Shown here in pieces: positions 1 through 4,285 of a DNA stretch of 5,585 nucleotides. The number at the start of each line of letters is the position of its first letter. Positions within the stretch are counted from its first letter, which is position 1. Below the pieces are notes generated by a model. The model saw only the letters and a list, made by a program, of their open reading frames with translations. It was not told the DNA's origin and did not search any database. The position numbers were made by a program, and so were the translations under genes. The stretch comes from Anaerolineae bacterium (GTDB taxonomy: Bacteria > Chloroflexota > Anaerolineae > DUEN01), in assembly GCA_021159845.1 (NCBI GenBank), contig JAGHDS010000423.1:1-5585 (forward strand). The letters run 5' to 3'.

Positions 1-127
1 CCGCTAACCCCTTCAGCGATAATACCTTCGTAATCGCTGCCGTCAACGTCGTCTTGCCATGATCAATATGGCCAATCGTCCCTACGTTGACATGCGGCTT
101 CGTCCGCTGAAATACCGGCTTGGCCAT
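1..127 (-). CDS. tuf: Elongation factor Tu, N-terminal fragment (cut by the left window edge)
   Basis: EF-Tu carries aminoacyl-tRNA to the ribosomal A site as a GTP complex in the cytoplasm. Only 42 codons are visible. They begin MAKPVFQRTKPHVNVGTIGH and continue into the P-loop GHIDHGKT at residues 19-26, the EF-Tu form of the G1 motif, which differs from the AHIDAGKT of EF-G. The start is the ATG at 127-125. It is preceded by a strong Shine-Dalgarno, AAGGAG, with its AGGAG at 136-140, leaving 8 nt to the start. The gene follows fusA on the same strand, as in the classical rpsL-rpsG-fusA-tuf order, but the gap is 276 nt and holds a separate promoter candidate. tuf is therefore probably expressed both by read-through and on its own. 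The rest of the GTPase domain and domains II and III lie outside the window, so completeness cannot be judged. Identity is very secure. Confidence 0.97.
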   Translation of the reverse strand, partial: MAKPVFQRTKPHVNVGTIGHIDHGKTTLTAAITKVLSLKGLA

Positions 128-241
128 CGGCTATACTCCTTTCCTTACTTAGTAGTCAACACGGTCTGATGTTCGATATTCATCCCCCGGCGAGAGTGGC
201 CGGTAGGCACAAATGAGGAACCCGGGGCCGGTTAATATGAC

Positions 242-258
242 ACGCGGCGTACCCGCGT
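242..258 (-). other. Compact GC-rich hairpin in the tuf leader
   Basis: This is a perfect 6-bp inverted repeat, ACGCGG and CCGCGT, around a 5-nt loop (GTACG on the minus strand). It lies 115 nt upstream of the tuf start. The sequence after it on the minus strand is GTCATATTAACC, with no T-run, so an intrinsic fusA terminator is unlikely. It could still be a processing or 3'-end stabilising structure. Confidence 0.4.
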
Positions 259-291
259 TCCTCGCGAAGATTACACAGACGATATACCTGC

Positions 292-319
292 GATCGCCGA
301 CAAAGCACTGGCGACGATC
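292..319 (-). other. 8-bp hairpin near the start of the tuf leader
   Basis: GATCGTCG (minus strand, 319-312) pairs with CGGCGATC (299-292) around a 12-nt loop. One pair is U.G in minus-strand RNA. It would fold about 30 nt after the predicted transcription start. No U-tract follows. Function is unknown; a role as a 5' stabilising structure is an inference. Confidence 0.35.
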
Positions 320-357
320 TATCTCACACAACGGATTCCTGTGGGCACAACCTCGAC

Positions 358-386
358 ATTATACCTGCATCATGCCATGTAGGCAA
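358..386 (-). promoter_or_regulatory. Sigma-70-type promoter candidate for tuf
   Basis: On the minus strand the -35 is TTGCCT (386-381, 4 of 6 matches to TTGACA). A 17-bp spacer follows, then a perfect -10 TATAAT (363-358). The promoter sits only 18 bp after the fusA stop codon, in non-coding DNA, and points into tuf. The perfect -10 and ideal spacing make it one of the better promoter candidates in the window. The predicted start is near 351. It would let tuf be made in excess of EF-G, which cells need because EF-Tu is required in much larger amounts. Confidence 0.65.
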
Positions 387-403
387 ATCTCACTCCACGC
401 GAT

Positions 404-2479
404 TTAGCGCCCTCCCATCATAATGCGCTCCATCAAGGACGCTTCCACTCTTTGATAGTGATCGAATTCCATCGTGAACGTGCCACGCCCCTGAGTTACC
501 GAGCGCAGCCGGGTGGCATACCCGAACATCTCCGCCAATGGCACCAACGCCCGAATGAGCTGCATACCCGCGCCATGTGGCTCCAACCCCTGGATCTCCC
601 CACGACGGGAGCTCAGGTCACCGATGACATCCCCGGTATTCGGCTCCGGAACGACGACATGGACCCGCATGACCGGCTCCAACAACACAGGCTGCGCTTT
701 CTCGACAGCCTCGCGCGTCGCCATCGAACTCGCGATCTTGAAGGCTATACTCGAGGAGTCCACCTCGTGATACGAGCCATCCACCAACCGTACCTTAATA
801 TCGACGACCGGGAACCCGGCCAAGACACCACTCTCCAGCGCCTCACGGGCGCCCGCCTCTACAGCCGGGATAAACTCCTGAGGCACGACGCCGCCGACGA
901 TCGCATTCTCAAACTCGATACCGCGCCCCGGAGGCAACGGCTCCACCTCGAGCCATACATGCCCATATTGCCCTCTTCCCCCCGTCTGGCGGATGAACCG
1001 GCCCTCCGCCCGCGCCCGTTGCGTGATCGTCTCGCGGTAAGCCACCTGCGGACGCCCGACGTTCGCATGCACGCGGAACTCACGTAGCATCCGATCGACC
1101 AGAACCTCCAGGTGTAGCTCCCCCATCCCCGAGATCAAAGTCTGCCCCGTCTGCTCGTCGGTGCGCACACGGAAGGTAGGATCCTCCTCTGCCAGACGAC
1201 GCAGCGCTTCCGCCATACGATCCTGATCGGCTTGAGTACGCGGCTCAATAGCAACGGAGATCACCGGCTCCGGGAATTGGATCGACTCCAACAGGATGGG
1301 AGCATTCGCTGAGCAGAGCGTCTCCCCCGTAAATGTCTGCTTCAGGCCCAGCACAGCGCCGATATCCCCTGCGTAGATGACGTCGATGTCCTCCCGCTTG
1401 TCCGCGTACATACGGACCAGGCGGCCAATGCGTTCCTTCCGATTCTTGTTGGCATTGACGACCTGATCCCCGGTATGCAGGGTCCCCGAGTAGACGCGCA
1501 GGTAAGCCAACCGTCCCATGTAGGGATCCGAGGCGATCTTGAACACAAGAGCAGCCAGCGGCCCATCGGGATCGGGTACTCGTTCTTCGACCTCTTCCGT
1601 CTTGGGGTTCACACCTTGGATGGGCGGGATATCCAACGGCGATGGTAGGTAATAGACCACCGCGTCTAACAGCGGCTGTACGCCTTTGTTCCTGAGGGCC
1701 GATCCGCACAGGACGGGAACCAAATCCCCAGCGATCGTAGCCCGGCGCAATGCTCGACGAAGATCCTCAGGCGAGATCGGGGCTCCCTCCAGGTACTTAT
1801 TCAGAATATCCTCATCGGCGTCAGCGATCACCTCGATCATTTGCTCCCGACGCCGAGCGACCTCGTCGACCAAATCGTCGGGGATATCAACCTGCTCCGG
1901 GCGTGCTCCTAGCTCGTCAGAGAAGATCCAAGCCTTTTCCTCGATCAGGTCCACCATCCCCCGAAAGGAATCGTAAACCCCGATGGGGATCTGGATAGCG
2001 ACCGGATGGGCATTCAAGCGGGTCTCGATCATCTCGACCGTACGCCAGAAGTCGGCACCCACCCGGTCCATCTTGTTCACAAAGCAAATGCGTGGCACAT
2101 GATAGCGATCCGCCTGACGCCAAACCGTCTCAGACTGCGGTTCAACGCCGTTGACGGCATCAAAGACCACGACACCGCCGTCCAGCACACGTAATGAACG
2201 TTGCACCTCGGCTGTGAAATCGATATGCCCCGGCGTATCAATGATATTGATCTGGATATCCTTCCAGGTACACGAGATCGCGGCCGATGTGATGGTGATG
2301 CCGCGCTCCCGCTCCTGCTCCATCCAGTCCGTAACCGTGGTCCCCTCATCCACATTACCCAGGCGGTACGTGCGCCCGGTGTAGAAGAGGATCCGTTCCG
2401 TTGTTGTCGTCTTGCCGGCGTCGATGTGAGCGATGATGCCGATATTGCGCAACCGGTCAAGGGGGACCTCTCTGGTCAT
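404..2479 (-). CDS. fusA: Elongation factor G, translocation GTPase
   Basis: EF-G drives tRNA-mRNA translocation and, with ribosome recycling factor, splits ribosomes; it is cytoplasmic. The protein is 691 residues, matching Thermus EF-G and slightly shorter than E. coli EF-G (704). GTPase motifs are complete: AHIDAGKT at 17-24, RGITI of switch I at 59-63, DTPGH at 81-85, NKMD at 135-138 and GSAL at 259-262. The G domain runs to about 285, domain II to about 400, III to about 480, IV to about 600, then V. The domain IV tip motif SYHEVDSS is present, with its His near 571. It is therefore a canonical EF-G, not a divergent paralogue. I chose ATG at 2479-2477: it is preceded by AGGTGATC, a long match to the anti-Shine-Dalgarno, 6 nt from AGGTG to the start. 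An in-frame GTG at 2488 lies inside that Shine-Dalgarno and would add three residues (MIR). It follows rpsG by 49 nt, so it is co-transcribed. Confidence 0.98.
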   Translation of the reverse strand: MTREVPLDRLRNIGIIAHIDAGKTTTTERILFYTGRTYRLGNVDEGTTVTDWMEQERERGITITSAAISCTWKDIQINIIDTPGHIDFTAEVQRSLRVLDGGVVVFDAVNGVEPQSETVWRQADRYHVPRICFVNKMDRVGADFWRTVEMIETRLNAHPVAIQIPIGVYDSFRGMVDLIEEKAWIFSDELGARPEQVDIPDDLVDEVARRREQMIEVIADADEDILNKYLEGAPISPEDLRRALRRATIAGDLVPVLCGSALRNKGVQPLLDAVVYYLPSPLDIPPIQGVNPKTEEVEERVPDPDGPLAALVFKIASDPYMGRLAYLRVYSGTLHTGDQVVNANKNRKERIGRLVRMYADKREDIDVIYAGDIGAVLGLKQTFTGETLCSANAPILLESIQFPEPVISVAIEPRTQADQDRMAEALRRLAEEDPTFRVRTDEQTGQTLISGMGELHLEVLVDRMLREFRVHANVGRPQVAYRETITQRARAEGRFIRQTGGRGQYGHVWLEVEPLPPGRGIEFENAIVGGVVPQEFIPAVEAGAREALESGVLAGFPVVDIKVRLVDGSYHEVDSSSIAFKIASSMATREAVEKAQPVLLEPVMRVHVVVPEPNTGDVIGDLSSRRGEIQGLEPHGAGMQLIRALVPLAEMFGYATRLRSVTQGRGTFTMEFDHYQRVEASLMERIMMGGR

Positions 2480-2482
2480 CCT

Positions 2483-2490
2483 GATCACCT
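2483..2490 (-). promoter_or_regulatory. fusA Shine-Dalgarno that decides the start codon
   Basis: The minus strand reads AGGTGATC here, a run complementary to the 3' end of 16S rRNA (GGAGGTGATC class). AGGTG ends 6 nt before the ATG at 2479. The alternative GTG start at 2488 overlaps this site and has no comparable site upstream, so the ATG is preferred. Confidence 0.8.
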
Positions 2491-2528
2491 AAACTTGCCG
2501 TGGGCATCCTGCATACTTCAGCCAAGGG

Positions 2529-2999
2529 TTACCAACGGTAATGAGCGAAAGCGCGATTGGCCTCCGCCATGCGATGCGTATCCTCACGTCTCTTAATCGT
2601 GGCACCTTGCCCTTGATAAGCGTCCATGAGCTCCGCTGCCAATTTCTCCGCCATAGACTTACCAGGTCGCTGACGCGCGAACTGTACCAACCACCGCAAC
2701 GCCAGGCTCAGCCGGCGATGAGGCGGCACCTCCACCGGCACCTGGTACGTGGCACCACCCACACGCCGAGGACGCACCTCAATGAGCGGCATGGCATTAT
2801 GCACAGCCTGCTCCAGGACATCCAAAGCAGGCCGGTTCAGCCGCTGCTCTATGATTTCCATGCTGTCGTAAACGATCCTCTCGGCGACGCTCTTCTTCCC
2901 ATTCAGCATCACCTTATTGATCAGCCGAGCCACCAACTCGCTATTATATTTCCAATCCGGCTGAACCACACGTCTGGGTGGACGATTGCGTCTGGGCAT
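2529..2999 (-). CDS. rpsG: 30S ribosomal protein S7
   Basis: S7 nucleates assembly of the 30S head by binding the 3' major domain of 16S rRNA, and lies near the E-site tRNA. The 156-residue length is typical. The N-terminus MPRRNRPPRRVVQPDWKYNS is the basic rRNA-binding arm, followed by the family signature LINKVMLNGKKSVAERIVYD (26-45). The beta-hairpin region VRPRRVGGATYQVPVEV is at 74-90. The C-terminal segment RREDTHRMAEANRAFAHYRW is intact. Start ATG 2999-2997 has AAGGAGT upstream, with AGGAG at 3006-3010, 6 nt from the start. In E. coli, S7 is the translational repressor of its own operon and binds mRNA between the S12 and S7 genes. Here that interval is 252 nt and strongly structured (see 3020-3070 and 3105-3186), so the same control is likely. 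The gene is followed 49 nt later by fusA. Confidence 0.98.
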   Translation of the reverse strand: MPRRNRPPRRVVQPDWKYNSELVARLINKVMLNGKKSVAERIVYDSMEIIEQRLNRPALDVLEQAVHNAMPLIEVRPRRVGGATYQVPVEVPPHRRLSLALRWLVQFARQRPGKSMAEKLAAELMDAYQGQGATIKRREDTHRMAEANRAFAHYRW

Positions 3000-3019
3000 A
3001 TCCGACTCCTTCCACTCTT

Positions 3020-3070
3020 CTTCTGCCTGATAAGTCTGTGAACCCCGCCATTGTAATTATCAGACGAAAG
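3020..3070 (-). promoter_or_regulatory. Hairpin before rpsG with a 16S-like loop (candidate S7 binding site)
   Basis: On the minus strand CTGATAA (3063-3057) pairs perfectly with TTATCAG (3033-3027). The stem extends outward by T.G and G-C, one C.A mismatch, then four more pairs, down to 3070/3020. The 23-nt loop (3034-3056) contains TTACAATGGCG. TACAATGG matches the conserved 16S rRNA stretch around E. coli position 1240, which S7 contacts and cross-links to. The stem ends about 10 nt before the rpsG Shine-Dalgarno, so protein binding could affect initiation there. The fold was found by eye and is not calculated. Confidence 0.55.
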
Positions 3071-3104
3071 GCAAGAGCCCACTCACTTAAGCAAAAAATA
3101 GATC

Positions 3105-3186
3105 ATCAACAGGACACAAAATGCAAGACGCGAGACGCACTAGCCAGCATCTCTTGTCCTGCATCTTGATACCGAGAACCAGGACA
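3105..3186 (-). promoter_or_regulatory. Competing hairpins built on three copies of TGTCCTG/CAGGACA
   Basis: In minus-strand order the arms are TGTCCTG (3186-3180), CAGGACA (3161-3155) and TGTCCTG (3116-3110). The middle arm can pair with either outer one. The middle-last pairing is longer: CAGGACA, an A.G mismatch, then AGAGATGC with GCATTTTG including two G.U pairs, loop 22 nt. ATCAA/TTGAT adds five pairs below a 4-nt bulge. The first-middle pairing has 7 bp and an 18-nt loop. Six T follow the longer hairpin, but six nt away, so it is not a standard terminator. The design looks like an attenuator or a translational switch; function is an inference. Confidence 0.5.
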
Positions 3187-3251
3187 GGAACGCGATCACC
3201 TGGGATGTAAGAGTAGGGATCCGCTCCCCCCTTCATATCTCAACGATGGAA

Positions 3252-3668
3252 TTACTTGGGCCTCTTGGCCCCGTACTTGGATCGACCACGCTTGCGGTTC
3301 TCAACGCCAGCCGCATCCAGGGCGCCACGCACGATATGGTAGCGCACGCCGGGCAAGTCCTTCACGCGGCCGCCACGCACGAGCACCACAGAGTGCTCTT
3401 GCAAATTATGCCCTTCACCGGGGATATAAGCCGTGACTTCCACGCCATTCGTCAATCGCACACGCGCGATCTTGCGTAGAGCGGAATTCGGCTTCTTCGG
3501 CGTCATAGTACGCACCTGAGTGCAAACCCCCCGCCGCTGCGGTGATCCCTTCTTAGTGCGCTCTGTGCGGCCAGTTAACGCGTTGTGGTTAAACCGCAAC
3601 GCCGGCGCCTTCTCCTTCTTCGTCACACGCTTTCGGCCCTTACGTATAAGCTGATTAATCGTAGGCAA
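3252..3668 (-). CDS. rpsL: 30S ribosomal protein S12
   Basis: S12 lies at the decoding centre of the 30S subunit and affects tRNA selection accuracy. The protein is 138 residues, longer than the 124 of E. coli, because 15 residues are inserted between PAL (22-24) and RRGVCT (45-50), including RFNHNALTGRTE. Downstream motifs are intact: TPKKPNSALRK at 56-66, GEGHNLQEHS at 84-93 and GGRVKDLPG at 99-107. K58 and K103 correspond to E. coli K43 and K88; both are the streptomycin-sensitive wild type. D104 is the residue methylthiolated by RimO in other bacteria. The start is TTG at 3668-3666. The conserved MPTINQL begins there and an in-frame TGA lies two codons upstream, so no other start fits. 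GGGAGGAG (3682-3675) is a strong Shine-Dalgarno. This is the first gene of the operon, downstream of the promoter at 3783-3811. Confidence 0.97.
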   Translation of the reverse strand: MPTINQLIRKGRKRVTKKEKAPALRFNHNALTGRTERTKKGSPQRRGVCTQVRTMTPKKPNSALRKIARVRLTNGVEVTAYIPGEGHNLQEHSVVLVRGGRVKDLPGVRYHIVRGALDAAGVENRKRGRSKYGAKRPK

Positions 3669-3674
3669 TGCTCA

Positions 3675-3682
3675 CTCCTCCC
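3675..3682 (-). promoter_or_regulatory. Strong Shine-Dalgarno supporting a TTG start for rpsL
   Basis: The minus strand reads GGGAGGAG. GGAGG ends 8 nt and AGGAG 6 nt before the TTG. A near-perfect site at ideal spacing may offset the weak TTG start codon. Confidence 0.75.
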
Positions 3683-3745
3683 AAACTTTCCATTATGCAA
3701 ATATCCGATGACATCCCCTGTGACGAAACCACTAAGTGTTGACCA

Positions 3746-3762
3746 CTGATCGCCATTATCAG
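3746..3762 (-). promoter_or_regulatory. Small hairpin in the rpsL leader with loop AATGGCG
   Basis: CTGAT (3762-3758) pairs with ATCAG (3750-3746) around the 7-nt loop AATGGCG. Two wobble pairs can extend the stem. It lies inside the predicted 108-nt rpsL leader. The same words occur in the hairpin before rpsG, where CTGATA and ATGGCG are separated by six extra bases, so the two leaders may carry related protein-binding elements. Confidence 0.35.
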
Positions 3763-3782
3763 CATCAAATCCACGAGTAAGG

Positions 3783-3811
3783 ATTCTAACATAAGGCAGA
3801 TAGAGGGTCAA
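3783..3811 (-). promoter_or_regulatory. Main str operon promoter (sigma-70 type, extended -10)
   Basis: On the minus strand the -35 is TTGACC (3811-3806, 5 of 6). After a 17-bp spacer comes the -10 TAGAAT (3788-3783, 5 of 6). The -10 is preceded by TGT, giving a TGn extended -10. Predicted start is near 3776, leaving a leader of about 108 nt before rpsL. It is the strongest promoter candidate seen upstream of rpsL. Confidence 0.75.
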
Positions 3812-3817
3812 ATTTGA
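3808..3817. promoter_or_regulatory. Perfect 10-bp palindrome over the str promoter -35
   Basis: TCAAATTTGA is its own reverse complement and overlaps the -35 hexamer (3806-3811). A dimeric regulator could bind there and block polymerase. A 10-bp palindrome in AT-rich sequence can also arise by chance. Confidence 0.3.
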
Positions 3818-3832
3818 TAACTGTTCACCGTT
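3816..3832 (-). repeat. 17-bp shared promoter motif, copy upstream of the str promoter
   Basis: The minus strand reads AACGGTGAACAGTTATC. It matches the copy at 4076-4092 at 15 of 17 positions, with 11 consecutive identical bases; both differences are transitions. It ends 4 nt before the -35 of the str promoter. Within it, AACRGTG and AACAGTT look like two tandem 7-bp half-sites. It may be an operator or activator site, or the terminal inverted repeat of a small element. Confidence 0.5.
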
Positions 3833-3925
3833 CCCACCACTAGAGCTTATTGGCGTCCGGTGAGCGATGCGAGTGAAGACACACTCAATACAGGCGTCTG
3901 GATTTAAGTGCTTTGGCCGCGGATG

Positions 3926-3986
3926 GCCCTCATCCCCCGGATCCCCTTCTTCCACGCCCAGCGGAGCGAATTGGGGGAGGGGGGCC
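3926..3986. repeat. Imperfect C-rich/G-rich palindrome, possible dispersed repeat
   Basis: A C-rich arm (CCCCC at 3934-3938 and CCCC at 3943-3946) faces a G-rich arm (GGGGG at 3973-3977 and GGGGGG at 3979-3984). The general form GCCCTCATCCCCCGG...AGCGGAG...GGGGGAGGGGGG resembles palindromic intergenic repeats scattered in many GC-rich genomes. Only one copy is in the window, so repetition cannot be shown. The arms are clearly degenerate. Confidence 0.35.
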
Positions 3987-3991
3987 AACGA

Positions 3992-4017
3992 GCCCTCGGC
4001 TTGTTTGGCTGCAGGGC
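3992..4017. other. Bulged hairpin in the divergent intergenic region
   Basis: GCCCT (3992-3996) pairs with AGGGC (4013-4017). The stem continues as CGGC with GCTG (one wobble) past a bulged C, closing a short loop. No T-run follows on either strand, so it is not an intrinsic terminator. It may belong to the same repeat-like block as 3926-3986. Confidence 0.3.
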
Positions 4018-4075
4018 ACACAACTTCGTGAGACCCGACGTGCGAGGATGCAGCGCAGCCAACCCCTTTTACCCC

Positions 4076-4092
4076 AACAGTGAACAGTTACC
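4076..4092 (+). repeat. 17-bp shared promoter motif, copy upstream of the kinase promoter
   Basis: The plus strand reads AACAGTGAACAGTTACC. It is in the same orientation relative to the kinase promoter as its partner is to the str promoter, so the two form an inverted pair about 243 bp apart. It ends 13 nt before the -35 candidate, against 4 nt for the str copy. Both are followed by AATTTG, whose TTG starts each -35. Confidence 0.5.
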
Positions 4093-4105
4093 ATCCCTGG
4101 TGAAT

Positions 4106-4134
4106 TTGCTCCGAAGGAAAATCTGCGGTATGAT
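4106..4134 (+). promoter_or_regulatory. Promoter candidate for the histidine kinase
   Basis: The -35 is TTGCTC (4106-4111, 3 of 6), the spacer 17 bp, and the -10 TATGAT (4129-4134, 5 of 6). Predicted start is near 4141, giving a leader of about 145 nt to the GTG start. The -35 is weak, which would suit an activated or low-level promoter. The preceding AATTTG and the 17-bp motif mirror the str promoter. Confidence 0.5.
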
Positions 4135-4272
4135 TAAATGTGATATTGGATTACTGCGGAGTGTGGTAGCTCTCGCAAGGGGGGCTAAGCGTGCTCCAAA
4201 GACATTTCTTCTCTTGATTCGCATCCAGCGTGTTGGCCCTTCTTCTCTGTTCCGTTCTCCTCGGTTCATAGC

Positions 4273-4277
4273 AGGAG
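4273..4277 (+). promoter_or_regulatory. Shine-Dalgarno choosing the GTG start of the kinase
   Basis: AGGAG lies 8 nt before GTG 4286. An in-frame TTG directly before it (4283) would be only 5 nt away. ATG 4130 has only AAGGA, at a long 11-nt spacing. GTG is therefore the best-supported start. Confidence 0.65.
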
Positions 4278-4285
4278 TTAGCTTG

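Larger units (their letters stand above)
128..357 (-). promoter_or_regulatory. Long structured tuf leader (about 224 nt) between fusA and tuf
   Basis: No credible gene lies between the fusA stop and the tuf start. If transcription starts about 7 nt after the TATAAT at 358-363, the leader is about 224 nt. It holds hairpins read on the minus strand. The first is an 8-bp stem, GATCGTCG with CGGCGATC (312-319 with 292-299, one G.U pair, 12-nt loop). The second is a GC-rich stem, ACGCGG-GTACG-CCGCGT (242-258). The third is a weaker 6-bp CCCCGG/CCGGGG pairing (185-190 with 222-227). None is followed by a U-run, so they are not ordinary terminators. They may stabilise the mRNA or take part in control; neither is shown by sequence alone. 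Confidence 0.5.
3000..3251 (-). promoter_or_regulatory. rpsL-rpsG intercistronic region, probable S7 autoregulatory target
   Basis: This 252-nt gap has no supported gene and no convincing promoter on the minus strand. It holds two long inverted repeats (3020-3070 and 3105-3170), a third copy of one arm (3180-3186) and a run of six T on the minus strand (3098-3093). In E. coli the same interval is the mRNA site where S7 represses S7 and EF-G synthesis (established knowledge). The position and the 16S-like loop sequence suggest the same role here (inference). Clustered structures with two G.U pairs favour the minus-strand RNA as the folded molecule. Confidence 0.55.
3833..4075. other. Non-coding interval between the paired 17-bp motifs
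   Basis: No supported gene lies here. The right half is GC-rich and holds the C-arm/G-arm block (3926-3986) and a hairpin (3992-4017). A mirror-like G-rich run, GGGGTAAAAGGGG on the minus strand, is at 4063-4075. I see no tRNA, no T-loop consensus and no transposase remnant. Confidence 0.5.

Noticed and set aside
130..159. TTGACT, 18 bp, TATAGC on the minus strand as a second tuf promoter
   Set aside because: Its transcript would begin inside the tuf coding region and lose the Shine-Dalgarno; the -10 is only 4 of 6.
149..407. Small open frames on both strands in the fusA-tuf gap
   Set aside because: They overlap each other and the tuf promoter or leader, lack good ribosome-binding sites and have no recognisable product.
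452..1087. Long plus-strand open frame (211 codons) opposite fusA
   Set aside because: It is fully antisense to the conserved C-terminal half of EF-G, is rich in Arg, His and Pro as GC-rich shadow frames are, and shows no family resemblance.
3058..3063. GATAAT as the -10 of a separate rpsG promoter
   Set aside because: No acceptable -35 lies 15-19 bp upstream, and the bases are better explained as one arm of the rpsG-leader hairpin.
3093..3170. Intrinsic terminator after rpsL (hairpin plus six T on the minus strand)
   Set aside because: The T-run begins 6 nt after the hairpin base and the stem is interrupted and not GC-rich at its base; termination here would cut off rpsG and fusA. Partial attenuation remains possible.
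3973..3984. G-quadruplex from GGGGGAGGGGGG
   Set aside because: Only two G-runs are present; four separated runs are not available nearby on that strand.
3623..4021. Minus-strand open frame (132 codons) overlapping the rpsL start
   Set aside because: It runs through the str promoter and leader and 46 bp into rpsL, has no domain, and its first third is the translation of the GC-rich palindromic block.
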